A stretch of DNA of 64,000 nt from Paenibacillus cookii (GCF_018333375.1 NZ_BORW01000017.1:41444-105443); one strand, 5' to 3'. Counted from the first letter of the stretch, positions 25,316 through 34,378 are shown. Translations and numbers: made by a program. The notes: generated from the sequence alone by a model not told the origin.

Positions 25316-25791
25316 GCTTCTATCAAAAAGTGCATCGTTTTATGAATGATCCCGTGCAAGTCAAGGGGATGTATGCCGAAGCTTACGTTTACCTGGCGTG
25401 GGGGAGGATTCTTAAGCTGCTCCCCTTCCACAAAGTGGCCCCGACCTTGGGGGAGAAAATGAAAGAGACCCCCCATACCCATAGTACGGACCAGGAACTG
25501 CAGCTGTTGCGAACGGTGTCCAGAGCAGTCCATGCCATGAGCAGGCTCACATGGTGGGAAAGCCAATGTCTCGTCAAGGCGATTGCCGCGATGAAGATGT
25601 TGGAGAGAAGAGGGATTCCAAGCACGCTCTACTTGGGCAGCGCCAGAAACAACGAAGGACAGATGGTCGCCCATGCATGGCTGCGAAGCGGTTCGTACAT
25701 CGTAACCGGGAAAGAAGGCCATGAAAAATACACGGTCGTAGGAATATTCGGGAACGGGATGGGCGCTGAAGGTTACAGGGACGTGAAGTGA
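25312..25791 (+). CDS. Lasso peptide B2 leader peptidase (transglutaminase-like Cys protease)
   Basis: A 159-residue protease of the lasso B2 family (transglutaminase core). The nucleophile is Cys86 in ESQCLVKAIAA and the base His121 in VAHAWLRSG; a third acidic residue is expected in the C-terminal strand region. It cleaves the precursor after Thr-Met, exposing Ala1 for cyclisation. It is a split B protein: B1 supplies leader binding, B2 catalysis. Translation is coupled to B1 by an ATGA-type overlap, and the exporter gene follows after 36 nt. Confidence 0.9.
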   Translation: MSFYQKVHRFMNDPVQVKGMYAEAYVYLAWGRILKLLPFHKVAPTLGEKMKETPHTHSTDQELQLLRTVSRAVHAMSRLTWWESQCLVKAIAAMKMLERRGIPSTLYLGSARNNEGQMVAHAWLRSGSYIVTGKEGHEKYTVVGIFGNGMGAEGYRDVK

Positions 25792-25827
25792 AGCGCCGCC
25801 CGGAATCCGCATAAGGAGCTTTGCATA

Positions 25828-27633
25828 ATGAAAGAGCTGTTTTATTATGTTCGCAAAATGCATCATTTCGCGGGCTTTAAACTATACCTGAACATGTCCA
25901 TGGTGTTGCTCATCAGTTTGCTGGACGGCTTCGGCATCTATTTGATCGTGCCCCTTCTGAGCATCATCGGGGTATTTCCCATGGATACGTCAAGCATACC
26001 GCTCCTGTCCGCTATGATTAACATCATCGAGTCATGGTCGCTTGATTTGAATTTGCCGATCATACTTGCTTTATACATCGTGATCGTAGGGGGGCAGGCA
26101 TGGCTTCAACGGAGCCAAGCCTTGCTGAACTCAAGGATATTGCAAAGCTTTATCCGTACGCTCCGCATGGAAACGTACCGTGGCCTGCTGCAAGCCAAAT
26201 GGGAGTTTTATCTCCGGAAACGGAAATCCGAATTCAACCATGTCATGTCCAATGAGCTGGGCCGGGTAAACTTAGGCACATCTTTATTCCTGCAGGCGGT
26301 TTCTTCTTTTTTATTCACCCTTCTTCAAATCGCCATTGCCCTGTGGCTCGCCCCTGTTTTAACCATAGCCGTACTGATCAGCGGCGGTCTGCTGGCCTTG
26401 TTTTCACGTAAATTCATCAAGAAATCCAAACGGATCGGGGAACAGACAACGGAGCTCTCCAAATATTATTTTTCAGGCATCAGCGAGCATTTTAACGGTA
26501 TCAAGGATATCAAAAGCAACAGGCTCGAGCAGTCCCACATCCACTGGTTCAACAAACTGACCGAACATATGGAACGGAATTTTATCCAGTTTGGCCGGGT
26601 GAATTCGTTGTCGCAATTCATCTACCGCGTCTCCTCTGTCGTACTCATTGCCGGCTTCGTTTATCTGGCGCTCGAAATGATGCATACCCCGGCACAACAA
26701 TTGGTAGTGGTCGTGCTGATTTTCTCGAGGCTGTGGCCGAGATTTATCGGCATGCAATCGAACATGGAGCAGCTCGTTTCTTGTCTTCCGGCTTTCCACA
26801 CGATGCGTCAACTGCAAAAGGAATACGAGGCCGACCAGGAGCTTAGCAAAACGGCGTTCGAAGATGAGCCGGAGGATTTCCGGTTTGTGGACGGGATCGA
26901 GTGTTTGGACGTGGATTACCGCTACGACCCCCATGCTTCCCAGTACGCTTTGCGCAACGTTAACGTACATATTCCCGCGAACCGCATGACGGCCATCGTA
27001 GGCAAATCCGGTTCTGGCAAAAGCACGCTTATCGATATGCTCATGGGTTTGATCCAGCCTGAATCAGGACAGGTGCTTATCGACGGCGTATCCCTTCGGG
27101 ACGAGCGGAAGCTTCTGTCTTTGCGCAGCGCCATCGGTTATGTACCGCAGGATCCTTTTCTGTTCAATGAGAGCATCCGGTACAATTTGAAGCTGGTCGA
27201 TCCGGAGGCCAGCGATGAACAGCTGTGGAGCGCTTTGAAATTCGCCGCCTCCGACGAATTTGTGCGCCAACTTCCCCAAGGACTGGATACGGTCATCGGC
27301 GATAGGGGCATCCGGTTATCGGGAGGGGAACGGCAGCGAATCGTATTGGCAAGGGCGATCTTGAAGCGCCCCGCGATCCTCGTCCTGGATGAGGCGACAA
27401 GCGCGCTGGACAGCGAAAACGAACGATTAATTCAGCAGGCTCTGGAAGAATTGAAAGGGAGCGTGACCATTATCGTCATCGCCCACCGTCTTTCCACCAT
27501 TCGCAATGCCGACCACGTGATCGTCATGGATCGCGGCCGGGTCATTCAACAAGGCGGATACACGCAGCTGTCGCAAGAGAACAAAGGCGCCTTTAAGCTC
27601 TTGCTTAACTATCAGGCCGGATCCCAGATGTAG
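25828..27633 (+). CDS. Lasso peptide ABC exporter (D protein)
   Basis: A 601-residue half-transporter with six membrane helices in the first 320 residues and a C-terminal ATPase. Walker A VGKSGSGKST (391-400), Q-loop YVPQDPF, signature LSGGERQR (497-504), Walker B ILVLDEATS (517-525) and switch His553 are all intact. There is no N-terminal C39 peptidase, consistent with separate B2 processing. It should work as a homodimer exporting the mature lasso peptide, and such exporters usually also give self-immunity. The start is the ATG at 25828 after AAGGAG. Confidence 0.9.
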   Translation: MKELFYYVRKMHHFAGFKLYLNMSMVLLISLLDGFGIYLIVPLLSIIGVFPMDTSSIPLLSAMINIIESWSLDLNLPIILALYIVIVGGQAWLQRSQALLNSRILQSFIRTLRMETYRGLLQAKWEFYLRKRKSEFNHVMSNELGRVNLGTSLFLQAVSSFLFTLLQIAIALWLAPVLTIAVLISGGLLALFSRKFIKKSKRIGEQTTELSKYYFSGISEHFNGIKDIKSNRLEQSHIHWFNKLTEHMERNFIQFGRVNSLSQFIYRVSSVVLIAGFVYLALEMMHTPAQQLVVVVLIFSRLWPRFIGMQSNMEQLVSCLPAFHTMRQLQKEYEADQELSKTAFEDEPEDFRFVDGIECLDVDYRYDPHASQYALRNVNVHIPANRMTAIVGKSGSGKSTLIDMLMGLIQPESGQVLIDGVSLRDERKLLSLRSAIGYVPQDPFLFNESIRYNLKLVDPEASDEQLWSALKFAASDEFVRQLPQGLDTVIGDRGIRLSGGERQRIVLARAILKRPAILVLDEATSALDSENERLIQQALEELKGSVTIIVIAHRLSTIRNADHVIVMDRGRVIQQGGYTQLSQENKGAFKLLLNYQAGSQM

Positions 27634-27652
27634 AATCCTTTTATCATACCTG

Positions 27653-27706
27653 TGAAAAAAAACAAAAGCAGGAGGCTGCGGACGTTGTACGTCCGCGCAT
27701 CCTGCT
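27653..27706. terminator. Bidirectional terminator between lasso exporter and ABC-2 operon
   Basis: AGCAGGA (27667-27673) pairs with TCCTGCT (27700-27706), enclosing GCGGACG/CGTCCGC. The minus-strand copy ends in a long U-rich tract (27653-27666), so it best serves the ABC-2 operon, and it also lies just past the exporter gene. Confidence 0.75.
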
Positions 27707-27723
27707 TCTCCCCGTAAAAATCG

Positions 27724-28740
27724 TTAATACACCCGGTGGATGATATCCTCGAAATCGGGTTCCTCCATATGAATGTCCGCAATTTCTCCCCAGCCGCCGA
27801 CCATCCGCAAAATGTCCATCGCCTTGGCCTGTTGCCGGTTCGCTTCGATCAGCACCTCGCTGCTGCTCGCTTCGATGATTCGGAATTCGCCCTCCGCGCC
27901 GTCCAGGCGGAGTTGCAGCGGCATCCTCGCGCCTTCCTGCGCCGGCAGACGGTAGGAGCCGCGGAAGACGATCCGGATGACGGTCGGGAGCCCGATTTTG
28001 TCCCGCAAATGCTCGATGGTTCCCTCGTAGCTGAGTTCCCCGTGATTGATGACCATGACCCGCCGGCAGAGCTGTTCGATGTCGTCCATGTCGTGGGTCG
28101 TCAGCAGAATCGTTTTTCCGAATTCACCGTTCAGCGTTTTCAAAAATTCGCGAATGCTCCGTTTGGCGGTTACGTCGAGGCCGATCGTCGGCTCGTCCAG
28201 GAACAAAACGTCCGGATCGTGCAGCAGCGAGGCAGCAATATCGGCGCGCATCCGCTGCCCGAGCGACAGCTTGCGGACCGGCGTCTCCCAAAACTCCTTC
28301 AGGTCCAGCAGTTCGCCGAGCTCGGCCAGGCGCCGCTCTTTTTCGGCAGGGGCGACCCTATACATATGGGCCAAAATGTCGTAGGAATCCTTGACGGGCA
28401 AATCCCACCACAGCTGGCTGCGCTGCCCGAACACGACGCCGAGCTTTTGGGCCACCCGGCGCCTGTGCTTATGGGGATCGACCCCGTTGATTTTGACTTC
28501 GCCCGCAGAGGGGTGAAGAATGCCCGTCAACATTTTGATCGTCGTCGATTTGCCGGCTCCGTTCGGGCCGATGTAACCGACGAAGTCCCCTTTTTGGATC
28601 GTAAAGCTGATATCCTTCACCGCTTCCTTGAGGCGGTATTCCCTCGTAAACAACGTGCGGATGCCGGCGAAACGGCCTTCCTTGACGACCGGCGTCCGGA
28701 ACTGCTTATGAAGCCCGCATACTTCAATCATTGCTCCCAT
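27724..28740 (-). CDS. ABC-2 type exporter, ATP-binding subunit
   Basis: A 338-residue ATPase with Walker A GYIGPNGAGKSTT (about 54-66), Q-loop VVFGQRSQLWW, signature LSLGQRMRADIA and Walker B DVLFLDEPTIGLD. The C-terminal extension (about 240-338) is typical of drug/lipid exporter ATPases. The ...FGQRSQLWWDLP... form is characteristic of the family linked to PF06182 permeases (sometimes called viologen exporter type). It is last in a minus-strand operon with two permease genes. The start is the ATG at 28740 (AAGGAG upstream). Substrate unknown. Confidence 0.88.
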   Translation of the reverse strand: MGAMIEVCGLHKQFRTPVVKEGRFAGIRTLFTREYRLKEAVKDISFTIQKGDFVGYIGPNGAGKSTTIKMLTGILHPSAGEVKINGVDPHKHRRRVAQKLGVVFGQRSQLWWDLPVKDSYDILAHMYRVAPAEKERRLAELGELLDLKEFWETPVRKLSLGQRMRADIAASLLHDPDVLFLDEPTIGLDVTAKRSIREFLKTLNGEFGKTILLTTHDMDDIEQLCRRVMVINHGELSYEGTIEHLRDKIGLPTVIRIVFRGSYRLPAQEGARMPLQLRLDGAEGEFRIIEASSSEVLIEANRQQAKAMDILRMVGGWGEIADIHMEEPDFEDIIHRVY

Positions 28741-28758
28741 GATCAGAACTCCTTTTCC

Positions 28759-29553
28759 TTAGCTTCCCGTGCTTTGATAACGCGAAAGCCCGAATTTCCA
28801 AAATGTAAGCGCAAGTCCCAGTACGCAGGCGGCAAGCAGCGCGACGGCCAAAATAAGCCAAGGGCCGTATTCTCCCCGCAAAATGAACAGGGAGGGGACA
28901 TAATTGACAAAACCGACGGGAATGGCGACAAGCAGGAAGGAGCGGAGCCACGACGGGTACAACACCAGCGGGTAACGGGCCGCCGTTTGCGAAGCGTCTT
29001 CCGTCAGCGTCTGCAGCTCGTTGATCCGCGTCATCCAAAAACCGACCGCGGCGGTCGCCAGACCGATCGCGAACAGGATCACGGCACCGGTGATGATCGC
29101 AAGAAGGGTATACGGCACGGCCGTCCATGTGATCTGCCCCGCTGACATCAACCCGTGCAGCGACCAATACAACACGGCGCTTCCTTGGAGCAATTCGGCG
29201 GGCATCAGCCGGACGTTTTGGCTCATCAAAGCAAGCAGGACCGGCATCGGCCGGGTCAGCAGCTGGTCAAGCTCGCCGGTCGTCAAATACCTTTCCAGGT
29301 GGTGCACGTCGCTGGCAAAGGTGCGATACAGCGTTTTGGACAACGTCATGACGGCAAACAGGTAACCGACTTCATGGAGCGACCATCCCTTGACGGCCCC
29401 GAATTTGTTCAAAATGATGGCGATCATCAGAAATTCCGCGATTTGGATGAGGGAGGCGAGGAGGGTGCCGAGCACGAAGTTCATCCTGTACTGCATCCGG
29501 CTTTGGATGCTCGAACGGATTAATACGGCATAAAGGTCGAACCAATGCTTCAT
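28759..29553 (-). CDS. ABC-2 type exporter permease (PF06182-like)
   Basis: A 264-residue membrane protein with six predicted helices: N-terminal YAVLIRSSIQSRMQYRMNFVLG and later DVHHLERYLTTGELDQLLTRPMPVL, the signature segment of PF06182 (ABC2_membrane_6) proteins. The start is the ATG at 29553, with GGAGG 6 nt upstream; an ATG at 29559 abuts the site. It pairs with the next permease and the ATPase to form one exporter. The three genes are closely spaced, so they should be one transcript. Confidence 0.85.
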   Translation of the reverse strand: MKHWFDLYAVLIRSSIQSRMQYRMNFVLGTLLASLIQIAEFLMIAIILNKFGAVKGWSLHEVGYLFAVMTLSKTLYRTFASDVHHLERYLTTGELDQLLTRPMPVLLALMSQNVRLMPAELLQGSAVLYWSLHGLMSAGQITWTAVPYTLLAIITGAVILFAIGLATAAVGFWMTRINELQTLTEDASQTAARYPLVLYPSWLRSFLLVAIPVGFVNYVPSLFILRGEYGPWLILAVALLAACVLGLALTFWKFGLSRYQSTGS

Positions 29554-29555
29554 CG

Positions 29556-30332
29556 TCATCCTCCCTGCACCTCGACTTTCCGCCTGACCGCAGCGGTGAC
29601 GAGCAGACAAAGCAGCGTGAGGAGCATGCACCAAGCAACTGAACCGAGCAGGATACCCGGTTGTTCATAACCCATGTAGATGCGCGTCGGAACGTACAAC
29701 AGATACGGATAAGGCGACAACCAGCCGACCGTCTGCAGCCAAGACGGCAGCCATTCGACCGGAATCAGAAACCCGGCGAGCAAATTGATGAGCGCATGGT
29801 TGACCCAGTACAACCAGCTTGATTCGGTGGTCCACAGCGACGTCGCCCCGATCATGTAGTTGATGCAGATCGACATATAACCCGCAGCCGCAAGGGCGAC
29901 GGCCGCAAACAGGAGCGTGTCCGGCCGGGTAGGCAGGGACAGCTTGAACGCGAGCATATACAGCAGATAGATCGGGACGGATTTATAGACGAACTGATAC
30001 GCGATCTGTCCCCATTCCCTGCACATGCACATGACAAACAAATGGACAGGCCGCATTAAATCGAGGGAGATTTGGCCTGTCCTGACCGCTTGCGGTATGC
30101 CGAGCCCGTTGCTCACGAAGCCGGACACCCACAGCGATGCCTGATTAAAAGCAATGTAGCCGACCATGCCGTGCACGCCGTATTCGCCAAGCGGGTGGTC
30201 CTGTCCGATCCCGATCCAGATGCAGGCGTACAGATAGCCGAAGAGAGCGCTTGCGACATTGTGCAGCATGTGCGCCCCGCGGTAGTGCAAATTGCGGGCG
30301 TACGCTTTTGAAGCCAAAGTGAAATAGAGCAT
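29556..30332 (-). CDS. ABC-2 type exporter permease (PF06182-like)
   Basis: A 258-residue membrane protein with about six helices and the related signature VRTGQISLDLMRPVHLFVM. It is the first gene of the exporter operon. The start is the ATG at 30332 with GGAGGTG upstream; the open frame to 30443 lies upstream of the promoter's -10 region and is not coding. It forms a heterodimer with the following permease by family precedent. Confidence 0.85.
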   Translation of the reverse strand: MLYFTLASKAYARNLHYRGAHMLHNVASALFGYLYACIWIGIGQDHPLGEYGVHGMVGYIAFNQASLWVSGFVSNGLGIPQAVRTGQISLDLMRPVHLFVMCMCREWGQIAYQFVYKSVPIYLLYMLAFKLSLPTRPDTLLFAAVALAAAGYMSICINYMIGATSLWTTESSWLYWVNHALINLLAGFLIPVEWLPSWLQTVGWLSPYPYLLYVPTRIYMGYEQPGILLGSVAWCMLLTLLCLLVTAAVRRKVEVQGG

Positions 30333-30407
30333 TGAACACCTCCGATAAGTTTTGTGGCGACGAAAACCGTCAACTTCAGTCAAGGCGTAACGAGTGAGAA
30401 GGACTCC

Positions 30408-30436
30408 ATCATACCAAAATCTGGTGGACGGCGCAA
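30408..30436 (-). promoter_or_regulatory. Promoter of ABC-2 exporter operon
   Basis: On the minus strand TTGCGC (30431-30436), a 17-bp spacer and TATGAT (30408-30413) with an extended TGG. Confidence 0.6.
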
Positions 30437-30476
30437 TCACCATTTTCGAAAGGCGTTCAATTGCTTTGCAAGGCGG

Positions 30477-31304
30477 TTATGACACGGAGGCGAGCTGCGT
30501 TTTTGCGTTTTGCAGGATGCCGCCGATTTGATTTTCCAGCGATAGAATCCTCTGCTTCCGTTCCTGGATTTGGCGGAGCTGGGAGACAAGGGTGTTCAGC
30601 GCGTTATACACTTGTTTGCCGTTCCCGCCTTTAACGGCTTGGGTTACGTTTCTCCACAGCGGGCTTACGTTTTTGTTCAGGCTGCTGGCCGTGCTTTTTT
30701 CGGCTTTGATCCGGATGCGGAGCGGGTCGGCCTGCGCCATGATGCCGCGGATTTTCTTCTGTGCGGCGGTTCGTTTCGTTTTGGCCGCGCTGAGCGCCTG
30801 CTCCTTGTTTTTGATGTCCGCTTTGGCGATTTGGACCGCGACTTTCATCGTGTCGGCCTGGGCTTTCAGCGCGGAGGACAGCTGCTTGTTTTTGAGCTTG
30901 TTTGCGGTTTTGACCTGCTGGTTGATCGAGGTGTACATCGAAAACAAAGGTTTGTATTTGTCCTTTGCTTGTTTGGCCGCGGCTTCCAGTTTGGCGATTT
31001 TGTCCGCGTCGATCATTTTGACCTGCTTGGTCAGGCCGGACTTGGTTTCTTCGTTTTTGTAATGCTGGGCGTTGATGTTAAGGTCGCTTTGGCGCAGCTG
31101 TTCCTGCACATCGGTAAACGTGCGGTACAGCGAAGAAAGCTGGCTGCGAAGGACGCCGTCCGAGGCCGTGGCGCGGTCCACCGCCTGCTGCTGGGTTGGG
31201 GACCACTGCATGGAGGCCGCCGCTTCGGCCATCCGGGAGTCGTATAAAGACAAGGCGATCAACAGGGACAGAAAAACAGCGGCGATTTTTTTGACGGGAT
31301 TCAT
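30477..31304 (-). CDS. Secreted coiled-coil protein of unknown function
   Basis: A 275-residue protein with a signal peptide (MNPVKKIAAVFLSLLIALSL... cut near AEAAA, about residue 30) followed by almost continuous helical, Lys/Gln/Ala-rich sequence with heptad-like spacing (KLEAAAKQAKDKYK, SALKAQADTMKVAVQIAKAD). I recognise no enzymatic motif. It is likely an extracellular or wall-associated alpha-helical protein. The start is the ATG at 31304 (AAGGAG, 7 nt). It has a strong promoter and a long leader with terminator-like structure, so its expression appears conditionally controlled. Confidence 0.7.
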   Translation of the reverse strand: MNPVKKIAAVFLSLLIALSLYDSRMAEAAASMQWSPTQQQAVDRATASDGVLRSQLSSLYRTFTDVQEQLRQSDLNINAQHYKNEETKSGLTKQVKMIDADKIAKLEAAAKQAKDKYKPLFSMYTSINQQVKTANKLKNKQLSSALKAQADTMKVAVQIAKADIKNKEQALSAAKTKRTAAQKKIRGIMAQADPLRIRIKAEKSTASSLNKNVSPLWRNVTQAVKGGNGKQVYNALNTLVSQLRQIQERKQRILSLENQIGGILQNAKTQLASVS

Positions 31305-31382
31305 GGACATTCTCCTTTGCGATAAAAATGGGATGAGCGGCAAAGGGACTAAAAGAGGCCAAAAGACGCAAAAAGCACCCGC

Positions 31383-31426
31383 AAAAAAAGGCAGGGAGCC
31401 TTTCCTTACGAGTGCTTCACGTAAGC
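31383..31426 (-). promoter_or_regulatory. Attenuator-like leader structure
   Basis: Within the 140-nt leader, AAGGC-TCCCT-GCCTT followed by seven U (31383-31402) is a complete intrinsic terminator placed before the gene. Upstream, CTTACG pairs with CGTAAG; alternatively AGCACTCG can pair with CGGGTGCT beyond the terminator. Two competing folds suggest attenuation. I cannot match a known riboswitch class. Confidence 0.5.
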
Positions 31427-31450
31427 CGATCATCGAATAAAATCGATATT

Positions 31451-31479
31451 ACTATAAAACAGATTCCTAAATATGTCAA
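31451..31479 (-). promoter_or_regulatory. Strong sigma-A promoter of the secreted coiled-coil gene
   Basis: On the minus strand TTGACA (31474-31479), exactly 17 bp, TATAGT (31451-31456). The transcript would start near 31444. Confidence 0.75.
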
Positions 31480-31531
31480 CAACAAAACATACGTGCGCAA
31501 ATTTTATTCTGCTCAGACTAAAAAAGTACAC

Positions 31532-31597
31532 AAACAAAAATAAAACAACATTTATATTTTTGTTTATGTTGACTTGGCGGATTCCCGGGAGTACGAT
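31532..31597 (+). promoter_or_regulatory. rhaD promoter with upstream inverted repeat
   Basis: TTGACT (31569-31574), 17 bp, TACGAT (31592-31597). Immediately upstream is an 11-bp inverted repeat, AAACAAAAATA (31532-31542) and TATTTTTGTTT (31555-31565), a probable operator. A related CAAACA/AAACAAA composition occurs before rhaEW at 55.37 kb. Confidence 0.6.
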
Positions 31598-31638
31598 GAA
31601 GGTGAAAAATACAGATCAGATCAAAGGAGAGGCTTACC

Positions 31639-32487
31639 GTGAGCACGACAATCATTGCATCGGACCGGCATCATGTTTCAAATACCGCGATCCCTGCGGT
31701 CCGCGAAATGGCAGAGATGGCTTACCATATGTGGACGCTCGGTTGGGACGAACGGAACGGCGGGAATATCAGCCGCATATTGGAAGAAGAAGAGGTTGCC
31801 TCTTACCTCCGCCTTGGCGAAGTCGGGCGGACGATCGCTTTATCGTTTCCGGTTCCCGAGCTTGCAGGCAAAATATTCCTCGTGACCGGCTCCGGCAAAT
31901 ATTTCAGGAACATCGTTTCCGATCCGGCGGGGAGCCTCGGCATCATCCGCGTAACGGCAGACGGGGAACGCGCCGAAGTATTGTGGGGATTCGAAGGGAA
32001 TGCTTCGCCGACAAGCGAACTGGCCGCGCATTTTATGAGCCATATCGAACGTTTGCGGGCGGACCCCGAACACCGGGTCGTCATGCATTCCCATGCCACG
32101 CATGTCATTACGATGACCTTTGTTCACGACTTGGATGAGAAAAAATTCACAAAAACGCTTTGGCAAATGTGCACCGAATGCATCGTCGTGTTCCCGGAAG
32201 GAGTGGGCGTATTGCCGTGGATGGTTCCGGGAGGAGCGGATATCGGGCGGAAAACCGCAGATAAAATGAAAAAGACAAAAGCGGTGGTGTGGCCGCATCA
32301 CGGCATTTTCGGCAGCGGATCAACGATGGATGAAGCCTTCGGGTTGATCGAAACGGTGGAAAAGGCGGCGCAGGTGTACATGCTGACGGCAGCCCACGGA
32401 ATCAAACAGTCGATAACCGACCGGGAGCTGTCCGAGCTGGCCGCGAAGTTCGGCGTGATCCCAGCGGCCGGAATTCTCGGGGCATAG
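31639..32487 (+). CDS. rhaD: Rhamnulose-1-phosphate aldolase
   Basis: A 282-residue class II aldolase splitting L-rhamnulose-1-phosphate into dihydroxyacetone phosphate and L-lactaldehyde. The zinc ligands are seen in [14 protein letters not shown] (His-x-His near 147-149) and [10 protein letters not shown] (His near 217). [10 protein letters not shown] (about 37-46) is the phosphate/substrate-binding segment of RhaD. The start is GTG at 31639 after GGAGAGG. No rhaA, rhaB or transporter gene is adjacent, so the gene is isolated from the rest of the pathway, whose alternative aldolase lies at 55.4 kb. Confidence 0.88.
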   Translation: MSTTIIASDRHHVSNTAIPAVREMAEMAYHMWTLGWDERNGGNISRILEEEEVASYLRLGEVGRTIALSFPVPELAGKIFLVTGSGKYFRNIVSDPAGSLGIIRVTADGERAEVLWGFEGNASPTSELAAHFMSHIERLRADPEHRVVMHSHATHVITMTFVHDLDEKKFTKTLWQMCTECIVVFPEGVGVLPWMVPGGADIGRKTADKMKKTKAVVWPHHGIFGSGSTMDEAFGLIETVEKAAQVYMLTAAHGIKQSITDRELSELAAKFGVIPAAGILGA

Positions 32488-32793
32488 AACGGTTTTGAAC
32501 CGATGCAACCCATGATGCGCCGTCAGAACAAGGCTGCTCAAGTCCGGGGAGCTTTGTTTGCGATGTTCGCGAGGGAGCTTTCGTTCATGAGCCGCGACCT
32601 TACAATATATCGCTTTCGGCAAGGGATTTCCACGTGAATTTCCACAAATATTTTTGTGATCATAAGGCCGGTTGCCCTTATTGACTCGTGACCCTTTGCG
32701 AGTAGAATGATGATCAAGACAAGAAAAAGAAGGCATCCGCCCCATATTTGAAATCCGGAACCAACATACGGGAGCTCCGAAGGAGAGTACATC
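32488..32793 (+). promoter_or_regulatory. Intergenic region with promoter for the MFS gene
   Basis: The 306-nt gap holds a promoter TTGACT (32681-32686), 16 bp, TAGAAT (32703-32708). A short palindrome CACAAA-TATT-TTTGTG (32643-32658) lies upstream of it. A small GGTT/AACC hairpin after rhaD is a weak terminator candidate. No ORF is supported. Confidence 0.45.
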
Positions 32794-34053
32794 ATGATTT
32801 CATTAAGAACGAGACGGCAGTACGCGCGCAAAAAATCGATTCAGCGCAAAAACCTGAGAATTGCCACGATGGAAGGCGTGCCCGCGGTGATGTTCCAGAC
32901 GCTGCTCGGGGGACAATTCCTGACGGGATATCTGCTGTATCTCGGAGCCGACTCCAGTCAGCTGGGCTTCGTGCTGGCGATCACGACGTTCGTCAATATT
33001 GCCCAGCTGTTCGCCGCATTTTTGATCCAGCGGCTGCACAGCCGCAAGTGGACGCTTGTCCTGTTCGTGGCCATACACCGGATTTTGTGGGGCAGCACGG
33101 GACTGATCCCGTTTTTGTTTCCCAAACCGCTATGGGTCACCGCCTTTATCATTTTGTATACGCTTGCTTTTACGTTTAACACCGTCGGGGGGATTTTGTG
33201 GAACTCGCTGATCAGCGATATCGTTCCCGCCCGTGTCCGCGGGCGGTATTTCGGGATCCGCAACACGATGCTGAACGCTTTGGGGACGCTGGTCATGTAC
33301 GGCGGGGGGATGCTTCTGGACCATGAACCCGGAGGCACGGGCTACCTCATCCTGTACGTGGTCGTCTGGATTTGCATCGCCGCCAACATTGCGATGTTTT
33401 TCTTTTATCCCGATATGCCTTTCGAGCATTCTTCGGAGCGCCGCTTCGTTCCGATGCTGAAAAAGCCGCTGAAGGACGGCGCGTTCATGAAGTCGACCCT
33501 TTTTTTGGGAAGCTTTCTGTTTTTGCAAAACCTGGTCGTGCCGCTGTATTCCTTCGTCATGCTCCAGCTGCTCCATGTCAACCATCAAACGCTGTCGCTG
33601 CTTAACGTGGCCCAGACCGTGTTCATGATGGGAAGCTTTTACGTTTGGGGCAGCCTGAACACCCGCTACAGCAACAGGCGCCTCCTCTTTTGGACGCTGC
33701 CGGTCATCGCCCTTTCGTGTTTGATGTGGGGGTTGTTGTCCGCGCTGCCGATGCTGCCGGTCCTGTTTGCCGCCCATATCGTCTTTGGCATCGGGGTCGG
33801 GGGCTTTAACCAGCTGGCCTTCAATTTCATGATCGGCGACACGCCGAAAAGCGAACGTCCGATGTACATGGCGATGTACGCGGCGATTACGGGAGTGGCC
33901 GCTTTTTTCGGCCCTCTACTCGGCGGCAACGCCTCCGAGGCGATCCGGCATTGGCCGGATTGGACGCGGGTGTACGGCATGCAGCTGATCGTGGGGCTGT
34001 CGATGCTTGCCGTGATATTCACCTTCGGGAGAAAAATATTGGGCAGAAGCTAA
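32794..34053 (+). CDS. MFS transporter
   Basis: A 419-residue carrier with 12 predicted helices and the loop-2/3-like motif ARVRGRYFGIRNTMLNALG in the central first half. A long, basic N-terminus (MISLRTRRQYARKKSIQRKN) precedes helix 1. The start is the ATG at 32794 (AAGGAGAG). Substrate cannot be told: there is no adjacent pathway gene in the same operon, and rhaD lies upstream behind its own promoter. It is followed by a terminator. Confidence 0.8.
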   Translation: MISLRTRRQYARKKSIQRKNLRIATMEGVPAVMFQTLLGGQFLTGYLLYLGADSSQLGFVLAITTFVNIAQLFAAFLIQRLHSRKWTLVLFVAIHRILWGSTGLIPFLFPKPLWVTAFIILYTLAFTFNTVGGILWNSLISDIVPARVRGRYFGIRNTMLNALGTLVMYGGGMLLDHEPGGTGYLILYVVVWICIAANIAMFFFYPDMPFEHSSERRFVPMLKKPLKDGAFMKSTLFLGSFLFLQNLVVPLYSFVMLQLLHVNHQTLSLLNVAQTVFMMGSFYVWGSLNTRYSNRRLLFWTLPVIALSCLMWGLLSALPMLPVLFAAHIVFGIGVGGFNQLAFNFMIGDTPKSERPMYMAMYAAITGVAAFFGPLLGGNASEAIRHWPDWTRVYGMQLIVGLSMLAVIFTFGRKILGRS

Positions 34054-34086
34054 CCGTCATCCGCCGATTTCGTTCGCGGGGACAAG

Positions 34087-34121
34087 AAGCCATCCTTTCC
34101 GGCAGGAACGGGTGGCTTTTT
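34087..34121 (+). terminator. Terminator of the MFS gene
   Basis: AAGCCATCC (34087-34095) pairs with GGGTGGCTT, followed by TTTT. It lies in the 325-nt gap before the aldehyde dehydrogenase gene. Confidence 0.7.
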
Positions 34122-34378
34122 GGCATTTCATGCCATGTGCTCCTGCCGACATTGACGGCACGGCCTATAAAAAGGGTATATTTATAGGTATGAGGGTTTT
34201 GCAAAATCCTGATGGAAAAAGCGCAAGTTTCGAAGCACGGCGGACCTTGCATCTCAAACAACTCTGTTAAAAGCAGCCGGTCTTCTTTGAAATGCATCGA
34301 TAGACGTTTTAAGTTCCGGGTGCGGCAGAAGCATTTTTCGATCCATATCAGCCTTCGCAGGAAAGGGGAGACTTACGG
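34122..34378 (+). promoter_or_regulatory. Long leader/promoter region of the aldehyde dehydrogenase gene, with inverted repeat
   Basis: CCTATAAA (34164-34171) and TTTATAGG (34181-34188) form a perfect 8-bp inverted repeat with a 9-bp spacer. TTGACG (34152-34157) and TATATT (34177-34182) are a possible promoter with a long 19-bp spacer, overlapped by the repeat. About 190 nt of untranslated leader follow, with no ORF I can support. Confidence 0.45.

Noticed and set aside
27736..29145. Long plus-strand ORF (469 codons) opposite the ABC-2 genes
   Set aside because: It is antisense to well-motifed ABC transporter genes; its length follows from high GC at codon position three. No protein motif is visible.
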